NCBI RefSeq assembly: GCF_040954835.1
Contig: NW_027168352.1
Coordinates: forward strand, 372,001-436,000
DNA from: Lepisosteus oculatus
Taxonomy: Eukaryota; Chordata; Actinopteri; Semionotiformes; Lepisosteidae
DNA: 64,000 nt
Reading direction: 5' to 3'
Made by a program: the position numbers and the translations under genes. Under the pieces are notes generated by a model that was not told the origin of the DNA, searched no databases, and saw only the letters and a list, made by a program, of their open reading frames with translations. This document shows, piece after piece, positions 40,225 to 52,395 of this stretch; positions within the stretch are counted from its first letter, which is position 1; every line of letters begins with the position of its first letter.

Positions 40225-43200
40225 GGGTTGAGTGTGTGGGCACTTCTGAGCCTTGCTGTTACAAGTATATTCAGTTGTCTGAAAAAACGCGTTTATTTCG
40301 GGCTGAAAAACACGTTTTGAAAAGTGTGATGTTACTGCCCCATAACTTACATGGGGTTGACCAAACTTACAGAAACATGTTTATTTCTGCTGAAAAACAC
40401 GTTTTGACAATTTCTGCACACTGGGGTTAAGGGCTGAGTGTGTTGGCACTTCTGAGCCTTGCTGTTACAAGTATATTCAGCTGTCTGAAAAAACGTGTTT
40501 ATTTCGGGCTGAAAAACACGTTTTGAAAAGTGTGATGTTACTGCCCCATAACTTACATGGGGTTGACCAAACTTGCAGAAACATGTTTATTTCTGCTGAA
40601 AAACACGTTTTGACACTTTCTGTACACTGGGGTTAAGGGCTGAGTGTGTGGGCTCTTCTGAGCCTTGCTGTTACAAGGAGATTCAGTTGCCTGAAAAAAC
40701 GCGTTTATTTCGGGCTGAAATACACGTTTTGAAAAGTGTGATGTCACTGCCCGATAACTTACATGGGGTTGACCAAACTTGCAGAAACATGTTTATTTCT
40801 GCTGAAAAACACGTTTTGACCCTTTCTGCACACTGGGGTTAAGGGTTGAGTGTGTGGGCACTTCTGAGCATTGCTGTTACAAGTAGATTCAGTTGTCTGA
40901 AAAAACGCGTTTATTTCTGGCTGAAAAACACGTTTTGAAAAGTGTGATGTTACTGCCCCATAACTTACATGGGGTTGACCAAACTTGCAGAAACATGTTT
41001 ATTTCTGCTGAAAAACACGTTTTGACCCTTTCTGCACACTGGGGTTAAGGGCTGAGTGTGTTGGCACTTCTGAGCCTTGCTGTTACAAGTAGATTCAGCT
41101 GTCTGAAAAAACGTGTTTATTTCGGGGTAAAAAACACGTTTTGAAAAGTGTGATGTTACTGCCCCATAACTTACATGGGGTTGACCAAACTTGCAGAAAC
41201 ATGTTTATTTCTGCTGAAAAACACGTTTTGACACTTTCTGTACACTGGGGTTAAGGGTTGAGTGTGTGGGCACTTCTGAGCCTTGCTGTTACAAGTAGAT
41301 TCAGTTGCCTGAAAAAACGCGTTTATTTCGGGCTGAAAAACACGTTTTGAAAAGTGTGATGTTACTGCCCCATAACTTACATGGGGTTGACCAAACTTGC
41401 AGAAACATGTTTATTTCTGCTGAAAAACACGTTTTTACACTTTCTGTACACTGGGGTTAAGGGTTGAGTGTGCGGGCACTTCTGAGCCTTGCTGTTACAA
41501 GTAGATTCAGTTGTCTGAAAAAACGCGTTTATTTCGGGCTGAAAAACACGTTTTGAAAAGTGTGATGTTACTGCCCCATAACTTACATGGGGTTGACCAA
41601 ACTTGCAGAAACATGTTTATTTCTGCTGAAAAACACGTTTTGACCCTTTCTGCACACTGGGGTTAAGGGTTGAGTGTGTGGGCACTTCTGAGCCTTGCTG
41701 TTACAAGTATATTCAGTTGTCTGAAAAAACGCGTTTATTTCGGGCTGAAAAACACGTTTTGAAAAGTGTGATGTTACTGCCCCATAACTTACATGGGGTT
41801 GACCAAACTTGCAGAAACATGTTTATTTCTGCTGAAAAACACGTTTTGACCCTTTCTGCACACTGGGGTTAAGGGTTGAGTGTGTGGGCACTTCTGAGCC
41901 TTGCTGTTACAAGTAGATTCAGTTGTCTGAAAAAACGCGTTTATTTCGGGCTGTAAAACACGTTTTGAAAAGTGTGATGTTACTGCCCCATAACTTACAT
42001 GGGGTTGACCAAACTTGCAGAAACATGTTTATTTCTGCTGAAAAACACGTTTTGACCCTTTCTGCACACTGGGGTTAAGGGTTGAGTGTGTGGGCACTTC
42101 TGAGCCTTGCTGTTACAAGTATATTCAGTTGTCTGAAAAAACGCGTTTATTTCGGGCTGAAAAACACGTTTTGAAAAGTGTGATATTACTGCCCCATAAC
42201 TTACATGGGGTTGACCAAACTTGCAGAAACATGTTTATTTCTGCTGAAAAACACGTTTTGACAATTTCTGCACACTGGGGTTAAGGGCTGAGTGTGTGGG
42301 CTCTTTTGAGCCTTGCTGTTACAAGGAGATTCAGTTGCCTGAAAAAACGCGTTTATTTCGGACTGAAAAACACGTTTTGAAAAGTGTGATGTTACTGCCC
42401 CATAACTTACATGGGGTTGACCAAACTTGCAGAAACATGTTTATTTCTGCTGAAAAACACGTTTTGACACTTTCTGTACACTGGGGTTAAGGGTTGAGTG
42501 TGTGGGCACTTCTGAGCCTTGCTGTTACAAGTAGATTCAGTTGCCTGAAAAAACGCGTTTATTTCTGGCTGAAAAACACGTTTTGAAAAGTGTGATGTTA
42601 CTGCCCCATAACTTACATGGGGTTGACCAAACTTGCAGAAACATGTTTATTTCTGCTGAAAAACACGTTTTGACAATTTCTGCACACTCTGGTTAAGGGC
42701 TGAGTGTGTGGGCTCTTTTGAGCCTTGCTGTTACAAGGAGATTCAGTTGCCTGAAAAAACGCGTTTATTTCTGGCTGAAAAACACGTTTTGAAAAGTGTG
42801 ATGTTACTGCCCCATAACTTACATGGGGTTGACCAAACTTGCAGAAACATGTTTATTTCTGCTGAAAAACACGTTTTGACCCTTTCTGCACACTGGGGTT
42901 AAGGGCTGAGTGTGTTGGCACTTCTGAGCCGTGCTGTTACAAGTATATTCAGCTGTCTGAAAAAACGTGTTTATTTCGGGCTGAAAAACACGTTTTGAAA
43001 AGTGTGATGTTACTGCCCCATAACTTACATGGGGTTGACCAAACTTGCAGAAACATGTTTATTTCTGCTGAAAAACACGTTTTGACACTTTCTGTACACT
43101 GGGGTTAAGGGCTGAGTGTGTGGGCTCTTCTGAGCCTTGCTGTTACAAGGAGATTCAGTTGCCTGAAAAAACGCGTTTATTTCGGGCTGAAATACACGTT

Positions 43201-46200
43201 TTGAAAAGTGTGATGTCACTGCCCGATAACTTACATGGGGTTGACCAAACTTGCAGAAACATGTTTATTTCTGCTGAAAAACACGTTTTGACCCTTTCTG
43301 CACACTGGGGTTAAGGGTTGAGTGTGTGGGCACTTCTGAGCATTGCTGTTACAAGTAGATTCAGTTGTCTGAAAAAACGCGTTTATTTCGGGCTGAAAAA
43401 CACGTTTTGAAAACTGTGATGTTACTGCCCCATAACTTACATGGGGTTGACCAAACTTGCAGAAACATGTTTATTTCTGCTGAAAAACACGTTTTGACCC
43501 TTTCTGCACACTGGGGTTAAGGGCTGAGTGTGTTGGCACTTCTGAGCCTTGCTGTTACAAGTAGATTCAGCTGTCTGAAAAAACGTGTTTATTTCGGGCT
43601 GAAAAACACGTTTTGAAAAGTGTGATGTTACTGCCCCATAACTTACATGGGGTTGACCAAACTTGCAGAAACATGTTTATTTCTGCTGAAAAACACGTTT
43701 TGACAATTTCTGCACACTCTGGTTAAGGGCTGAGTGTGTGGGCTCTTTTGAGCCTTGCTGTTACAAGGAGATTCAGTTGCCTGAAAAAACGCGTTTATTT
43801 CGGGCTGAAAAACACGTTTTGAAAAGTATGATATTACTGCCCCATAACTTACATGGGGTTGACCAAACTTACAGAAACATGTTTATTTCTGCTGAAAAAC
43901 ACGTTTTGACCCTTTCTGCACACTGGGGTTAAGGGCTGAGTGTGTTGGCTCTTCTGAGCCTTGCTGTTACAAGTAGATTCAGCTGTCTGAAAAAACGTGT
44001 TTAATTCAGAATGAAAAAACACGTTTTGAAAACTGTGATGTTACTGCCCCATAACTTACATGGGGTTGACCAAACTTGCAGAAACATGTTTATTTCTGCT
44101 GAAAAACACGTTTTGACCCTTTCTGCACACTGGGGTTAAGGGTTGAGTGTGTGGGCACTTCTGAGCCTTGCTGTTACAAGTAGATTCAGTTGTCTGAAAA
44201 AACGCGTTTATTTCGGGCTGAAAAACACGTTTTGAAAAGTGTGATGTTACTGCCCCATAACTTACATGGGGTTGACCAAACTTGCAGAAACATGTTTATT
44301 TCTGCTGAAAAACACGTTTTGACCCTTTCTGCACACTGGGGTTAAGGGCTGAGTGTGTTGGCACTTCTGAGCCTTGCTGTTACAAGTAGATTCAGCTGTC
44401 TGAAAAAACGTGTTTATTTCGGGTTGAAAAACACGTTTTGAAAAGTGTGATGTTACTGCCCCATAACTTACATGGGGTTGACCAAACTTGCAGAAACATG
44501 TTTATTTCTGCTGAAAAACACGTTTTGACAATTTCTGCACACTGGGGTTAAGGGCTGAGTGTGTGGGCTCTTTTGAGCCTTGCTGTTACAAGGAGATTCA
44601 GTTGCCTGAAAAAACGCGTTTATTTCGGGCTGAAAAACACGTTTTGAAAAGTGTGATGTTACTGCCCCATAACTTACATGGGGTTGACCAAACTTGCAGA
44701 AACATGTTTATTTCTGCTGAAAAACACGTTTTGACCCTTTCTGCACACTGGGGTTAAGGGCTGAGTGTGTGGGCACTTCTGAGCCTTGCTGTTACAAGTA
44801 TATTCAGTTGTCTGAAAAAACGCGTTTATTTCGGGCTGAAAAACACGTTTTGAAAAGTATGATGTTACTGCCCCATAACTTACATGGGGTTGACCAAACT
44901 TACAGAAACATGTTTATTTCTGCTGAAAAACACGTTTTGACCCTTTCTGCACACTGGGGTTAAGGGCTGAGTGTGTTGGCTCTTCTGAGCCTTGCTGTTA
45001 CAAGTAGATTCAGCTGTCTGAAAAAACGTGTTTATTTCGGGTTGAAAAACACGTTTTGAAAAGTGTGATGTTACTGCCCCATAACTTACATGGGGTTGAC
45101 CAAACTTGCAGAAACATGTTTATTTCTGCTGAAAAACACGTTTTGACAATTTCTGCACACTGGGGTTAAGGGCTGAGTGTGTGGGCTCTTTTGAGCCTTG
45201 CTGTTACAAGGAGATTCAGTTGCCTGAAAAAACGCGTTTATTTCGGGCTGAAAAACACGTTTTGAAAAGTGTGATGTTACTGCCCCATAACTTACATGGG
45301 GTTGACCAAACTTGCAGAAACATGTTTATTTCTGCTGAAAAACACGTTTTGACACTTTCTGTACACTGGGGTTAAGGGTTGAGTGTGTGGGCACTTCTGA
45401 GCCTTGCTGTTACAAGTAGATTCAGTTGCCTGAAAAAACGCGTTTATTTCTGGCTGAAAAACACGTTTTGAAAAGTGTGATGTTACTGCCCCATAACTTA
45501 CATGGGGTTGACCAAACTTGCAGAAACATGTTTATTTCTGCTGAAAAACACGTTTTGACCCTTTCTGCACACTGGGGTTAAGGGCTGAGTGTGTGGGCAC
45601 TTCTGAGCCTTGCTGTTACAAGTATATTCAGTTGTCTGAAAAAACGCGTTTATTTCGGGCTGAAAAACACGTTTTGAAAAGTATGATGTTACTGCCCCAT
45701 AACTTACATGGGGTTGACCAAACTTACAGAAACATGTTTATTTCTAATGAAAAACACGTTTTGACCCTTTCTGCACACTGGGGTTAAGGGCTGAGTGTGT
45801 TGGCTCTTCTGAGCCTTGCTGTTACAAGTAGATTCAGCTGTCTGAAAAAACGTGTTTAATTCAGAATGAAAAAACACGTTTTGAAAACTGTGATGTTACT
45901 GCCCCATAACTTACATGGGGTTGACCAAACTTGCAGAAACATGTTTATTTCTGCTGAAAAACACGTTTTGACCCTTTCTGCACACTGGGGTTAAGGGTTG
46001 AGTGTGTGGGCACTTCTGAGCCTTGCTGTTACAAGTAGATTCAGTTGTCTGAAAAAACGCGTTTATTTCGGGCTGAAAAACACGTTTTGAAAAGTGTGAT
46101 GTTACTGCCCCATAACTTACATGGGGTTGACCAAACTTGCAGAAACATGTTTATTTCTGCTGAAAAACACGTTTTGACCCTTTCTGCACACTGGGGTTAA

Positions 46201-47120
46201 GGGCTGAGTGTGTGGGCACTTCTGAGCCTTGCTGTTACAAGTATATTCAGTTGTCTGAAAAAACGCGTTTATTTCGGGCTGAAAAACACGTTTTGAAAAG
46301 TATGATGTTACTGCCCCATAACTTACATGGGGTTGACCAAACTTACAGAAACATGTTTATTTCTGCTGAAAAACACGTTTTGACCCTTTCTGCACACTGG
46401 GGTTAAGGGCTGAGTGTGTTGGCTCTTCTGAGCCTTGCTGTTACAAGTAGATTCAGCTGTCTGAAAAAACGTGTTTAATTCAGAATGAAAAAACACGTTT
46501 TGAAAACTGTGATGTTACTGCCCCATAACTTACATGGGGTTGACCAAACTTGCAGAAACATATTTATTTCTGCTGAAAAACACGTTTTGACACTTTCTGT
46601 ACACTGGGGTTAAGGGTTGAGTGTGTGGGCACTTCTGAGCCTTGCTGTTACAAGTAGATTCAGTTGCCTGAAAAAACGCGTTTATTTCTGGCTGAAAAAC
46701 ACGTTTTGAAAAGTGTGATGTTACTGCCCCATAACTTACATGGGGTTGACCAAACTTGCAGAAACATGTTTATTTCTGCTGAAAAACACGTTTTGACCCT
46801 TTCTGCACACTGGGGTTAAGGGCTGAGTGTGTTGGCACTTCTGAGCCTTGCTGTTACAAGTAGATTCAGCTGTCTGAAAAAACGTGTTTATTTCGGGCTG
46901 AAAAACACGTTTTGAAAAGTGTGATGTTACTGCCCCATAACTTACATGGGGTTGACCAAACTTGCAGAAACATGTTTATTTCTGCTGAAAAACACGTTTT
47001 GACACTTTCTGTACACTGGGGTTAAGGGCTGAGTGTGTGGGCTCTTCTGAGCCTTGCTGTTACAAGGAGATTCAGTTGCCTGAAAAAACGCGTTTATTTC
47101 GGGCTGAAATACACGTTTTG
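40126..47120. repeat. Super-unit block, copy 2
   Basis: This is the downstream partner of 28380-35580. It is one monomer (206 bp) shorter: the monomer at 44563 starts like 32817 but ends like 33023, so one monomer was lost by fusion of neighbours. It also has private changes, such as CGGACTG near 42360, AAGTATGATATT near 43826 and TTCTAATGAAA near 45743. Confidence 0.8.
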
Positions 47121-49509
47121 AAAACTGTGATGTCACTGCCCGATAACTTACATGGGGTTGACCAAACTTGCAGAAACATGTTTATTTCTGCTGAAAAACA
47201 CGTTTTGACACTTTCTGTACACTGGGGTTAAGGGTTGAGTGTGTGGGCACTTCTGAGCCTTGCTGTTACAAGTAGATTCAGTTGCCTGAAAAAACGCGTT
47301 TATTTCTGGCTGAAAAACACGTTTTGAAAAGTGTGATGTTACTGCCCCATAACTTACATGGGGTTGACCAAACTTGCAGAAACATGTTTATTTCTGCTGA
47401 AAAACACGTTTTGACCCTTTCTGCACACTGGGGTTAAGGGCTGAGTGTGTTGGCACTTCTGAGCCTTGCTGTTACAAGTAGATTCAGCTGTCTGAAAAAA
47501 CGTGTTTATTTCGGGCTGAAAAACACGTTTTGAAAAGTGTGATGTTACTGCCCCATAACTTACATGGGGTTGACCAAACTTGCAGAAACATGTTTATTTC
47601 TGCTGAAAAACACGTTTTGACACTTTCTGTACACTGGGGTTAAGAGCTGAGTGTGTGGGCTCTTCTGAGCCTTGCTGTTACAAGGAGATTCAGTTGCCTG
47701 AAAAAACGCGTTTATTTCGGGCTGAAATACACGTTTTGAAAAGTGTGATGTCACTGCCCGATAACTTACATGGGGTTGACCAAACTTGCAGAAACATGTT
47801 TATTTCTGCTGAAAAACACGTTTTGACCCTTTCTGCACACTGGGGTTAAGGGTTGAGTGTGTGGGCACTTCTGAGCATTGCTGTTACAAGTAGATTCAGT
47901 TGTCTGAAAAAACGCGTTTATTTCGGGCTGAAAAACACGTTTTGAAAACTGTGATGTTACTGCCCCATAACTTACATGGGGTTGACCAAACTTGCAGAAA
48001 CATGTTTATTTCTGCTGAAAAACACGTTTTGACCCTTTCTGCACACTGGGGTTAAGGGTTGAGTGTGTGGGCACTTCTGAGCCTTGCTGTTACAAGTAGA
48101 TTCAGTTGTCTGAAAAAACGCGTTTATTTCGGGCTGAAAAACACGTTTTGAAAAGTGTGATGTTACTGCCCCATAACTTACATGGGGTTGACCAAACTTG
48201 CAGAAACATGTTTATTTCTGCTGAAAAACACGTTTTGACCCTTTCTGCACACTGGGGTTAAGGGCTGAGTGTGTTGGCACTTCTGAGCCTTGCTGTTACA
48301 AGTAGATTCAGCTGTCTGAAAAAACGTGTTTATTTCGGGTTGAAAAACACGTTTTGAAAAGTGTGATGTTACTGCCCCATAACTTACATGGGGTTGACCA
48401 AACTTGCAGAAACATGTTTATTTCTGCTGAAAAACACGTTTTGACAATTTCTGCACACTGGGGTTAAGGGCTGAGTGTGTGGGCTCTTTTGAGCCTTGCT
48501 GTTACAAGGAGATTCAGTTGCCTGAAAAAACGCGTTTATTTCGGGCTGAAAAACACGTTTTGAAAAGTGTGATGTTACTGCCCCATAACTTACATGGGGT
48601 TGACCAAACTTGCAGAAACATGTTTATTTCTGCTGAAAAACACGTTTTGACACTTTCTGTACACTGGGGTTAAGGGTTGAGTGTGTGGGCACTTCTGAGC
48701 CTTGCTGTTACAAGTAGATTCAGTTGCCTGAAAAAACGCGTTTATTTCTGGCTGAAAAACACGTTTTGAAAAGTGTGATGTTACTGCCCCATAACTTACA
48801 TGGGGTTGACCAAACTTGCAGAAACATGTTTATTTCTGCTGAAAAACACGTTTTGACCCTTTCTGCACACTGGGGTTAAGGGCTGAGTGTGTGGGCACTT
48901 CTGAGCCTTGCTGTTACAAGTATATTCAGTTGTCTGAAAAAACGCGTTTATTTCGGGCTGAAAAACACGTTTTGAAAAGTATGATGTTACTGCCCCATAA
49001 CTTACATGGGGTTGACCAAACTTACAGAAACATGTTTATTTCTGCTGAAAAACACGTTTTGACCCTTTCTGCACACTGGGGTTAAGGGCTGAGTGTGTTG
49101 GCTCTTCTGAGCCTTGCTGTTACAAGTAGATTCAGCTGTCTGAAAAAACGTGTTTAATTCAGAATGAAAAAACACGTTTTGAAAACTGTGATGTTACTGC
49201 CCCATAACTTACATGGGGTTGACCAAACTTGCAGAAACATGTTTATTTCTGCTGAAAAACACGTTTTGACCCTTTCTGCACACTGGGGTTAAGGGTTGAG
49301 TGTGTGGGCACTTCTGAGCCTTGCTGTTACAAGTAGATTCAGTTGTCTGAAAAAACGCGTTTATTTCGGGCTGAAAAACACGTTTTGAAAAGTGTGATGT
49401 TACTGCCCCATAACTTACATGGGGTTGACCAAACTTGCAGAAACATGTTTATTTCTGCTGAAAAACACGTTTTGACCCTTTCTGCACACTGGGGTTAAGG
49501 GCTGAGTGT
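46212..49509. repeat. 16-mer higher-order repeat, copy 1 (3,298 bp)
   Basis: Sixteen monomers, two of them 207 bp, run from an AAGTATGATG monomer to the next equivalent one at 49510. The marker is an AAATACACG monomer with AAAACTGTGATGTCAC at 47037, followed by a normal AAATACACG monomer at 47655. It shares TTAAGAGCTG (near 47641) with copy 2 only, and AACATATTTA (near 46557) with copies 2 and 3. Confidence 0.8.
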
Positions 49510-52395
49510 GTGGGCACTTCTGAGCCTTGCTGTTACAAGTATATTCAGTTGTCTGAAAAAACGCGTTTATTTCGGGCTGAAAAACACGTTTTGAAAAGTA
49601 TGATGTTACTGCCCCATAACTTACATGGGGTTGACCAAACTTACAGAAACATGTTTATTTCTGCTGAAAAACACGTTTTGACCCTTTCTGCACACTGGGG
49701 TTAAGGGCTGAGTGTGTTGGCTCTTCTGAGCCTTGCTGTTACAAGTAGATTCAGCTGTCTGAAAAAACGTGTTTAATTCAGAATGAAAAAACACGTTTTG
49801 AAAACTGTGATGTTACTGCCCCATAACTTACATGGGGTTGACCAAACTTGCAGAAACATATTTATTTCTGCTGAAAAACACGTTTTGACACTTTCTGTAC
49901 ACTGGGGTTAAGGGCTGAGTGTGTGGGCTCTTCTGAGCCTTGCTGTTACAAGGAGATTCAGTTGCCTGAAAAAACGCGTTTATTTCGGGCTGAAATACAC
50001 GTTTTGAAAACTGTGATGTCACTGCCCGATAACTTACATGGGGTTGACCAAACTTGCAGAAACATGTTTATTTCTGCTGAAAAACACGTTTTGACACTTT
50101 CTGTACACTGGGGTTAAGGGTTGAGTGTGTGGGCACTTCTGAGCCTTGCTGTTACAAGTAGATTCAGTTGCCTGAAAAAACGCGTTTATTTCTGGCTGAA
50201 AAACACGTTTTGAAAAGTGTGATGTTACTGCCCCATAACTTACATGGGGTTGACCAAACTTGCAGAAACATGTTTATTTCTGCTGAAAAACACGTTTTGA
50301 CCCTTTCTGCACACTGGGGTTAAGGGCTGAGTGTGTTGGCACTTCTGAGCCTTGCTGTTACAAGTAGATTCAGCTGTCTGAAAAAACGTGTTTATTTCGG
50401 GCTGAAAAACACGTTTTGAAAAGTGTGATGTTACTGCCCCATAACTTACATGGGGTTGACCAAACTTGCAGAAACATGTTTATTTCTGCTGAAAAACACG
50501 TTTTGACACTTTCTGTACACTGGGGTTAAGAGCTGAGTGTGTGGGCTCTTCTGAGCCTTGCTGTTACAAGGAGATTCAGTTGCCTGAAAAAACGCGTTTA
50601 TTTCGGGCTGAAATACACGTTTTGAAAAGTGTGATGTCACTGCCCGATAACTTACATGGGGTTGACCAAACTTGCAGAAACATGTTTATTTCTGCTGAAA
50701 AACACGTTTTGACCCTTTCTGCACACTGGGGTTAAGGGTTGAGTGTGTGGGCACTTCTGAGCATTGCTGTTACAAGTAGATTCAGTTGTCTGAAAAAACG
50801 CGTTTATTTCGGGCTGAAAAACACGTTTTGAAAACTGTGATGTTACTGCCCCATAACTTACATGGGGTTGACCAAACTTGCAGAAACATGTTTATTTCTG
50901 CTGAAAAACACGTTTTGACCCTTTCTGCACACTGGGGTTAAGGGTTGAGTGTGTGGGCACTTCTGAGCCTTGCTGTTACAAGTAGATTCAGTTGTCTGAA
51001 AAAACGCGTTTATTTCGGGCTGAAAAACACGTTTTGAAAAGTGTGATGTTACTGCCCCATAACTTACATGGGGTTGACCAAACTTGCAGAAACATGTTTA
51101 TTTCTGCTGAAAAACACGTTTTGACCCTTTCTGCACACTGGGGTTAAGGGCTGAGTGTGTTGGCACTTCTGAGCCTTGCTGTTACAAGTAGATTCAGCTG
51201 TCTGAAAAAACGTGTTTATTTCGGGTTGAAAAACACGTTTTGAAAAGTGTGATGTTACTGCCCCATAACTTACATGGGGTTGACCAAACTTGCAGAAACA
51301 TGTTTATTTCTGCTGAAAAACACGTTTTGACAATTTCTGCACACTGGGGTTAAGGGCTGAGTGTGTGGGCTCTTTTGAGCCTTGCTGTTACAAGGAGATT
51401 CAGTTGCCTGAAAAAACGCGTTTATTTCGGGCTGAAAAACACGTTTTGAAAAGTGTGATGTTACTGCCCCATAACTTACATGGGGTTGACCAAACTTGCA
51501 GAAACATGTTTATTTCTGCTGAAAAACACGTTTTGACACTTTCTGTACACTGGGGTTAAGGGTTGAGTGTGTGGGCACTTCTGAGCCTTGCTGTTACAAG
51601 TAGATTCAGTTGCCTGAAAAAACGCGTTTATTTCTGGCTGAAAAACACGTTTTGAAAAGTGTGATGTTACTGCCCCATAACTTACATGGGGTTGACCAAA
51701 CTTGCAGAAACATGTTTATTTCTGCTGAAAAACACGTTTTGACCCTTTCTGCACACTGGGGTTAAGGGCTGAGTGTGTGGGCACTTCTGAGCCTTGCTGT
51801 TACAAGTATATTCAGTTGTCTGAAAAAACGCGTTTATTTCGGGCTGAAAAACACGTTTTGAAAAGTATGATGTTACTGCCCCATAACTTACATGGGGTTG
51901 ACCAAACTTACAGAAACATGTTTATTTCTGCTGAAAAACACGTTTTGACCCTTTCTGCACACTGGGGTTAAGGGCTGAGTGTGTTGGCTCTTCTGAGCCT
52001 TGCTGTTACAAGTAGATTCAGCTGTCTGAAAAAACGTGTTTAATTCAGAATGAAAAAACACGTTTTGAAAACTGTGATGTTACTGCCCCATAACTTACAT
52101 GGGGTTGACCAAACTTGCAGAAACATGTTTATTTCTGCTGAAAAACACGTTTTGACCCTTTCTGCACACTGGGGTTAAGGGTTGAGTGTGTGGGCACTTC
52201 TGAGCCTTGCTGTTACAAGTAGATTCAGTTGTCTGAAAAAACGCGTTTATTTCGGGCTGAAAAACACGTTTTGAAAAGTGTGATGTTACTGCCCCATAAC
52301 TTACATGGGGTTGACCAAACTTGCAGAAACATGTTTATTTCTGCTGAAAAACACGTTTTGACCCTTTCTGCACACTGGGGTTAAGGGCTGAGTGT
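49510..52395. repeat. 16-mer higher-order repeat, copy 2 (14 monomers, 412 bp lost)
   Basis: The order is the same as in copy 1, but the distance from the AAGTATGATG monomer to the AAAACTGTGATGTCAC monomer is 413 bp instead of 825 bp. Two monomers are therefore missing. Elsewhere spacing is conserved (47655/50541, 48479/51365 and 48891/51777, each 2,886 bp). Confidence 0.8.
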
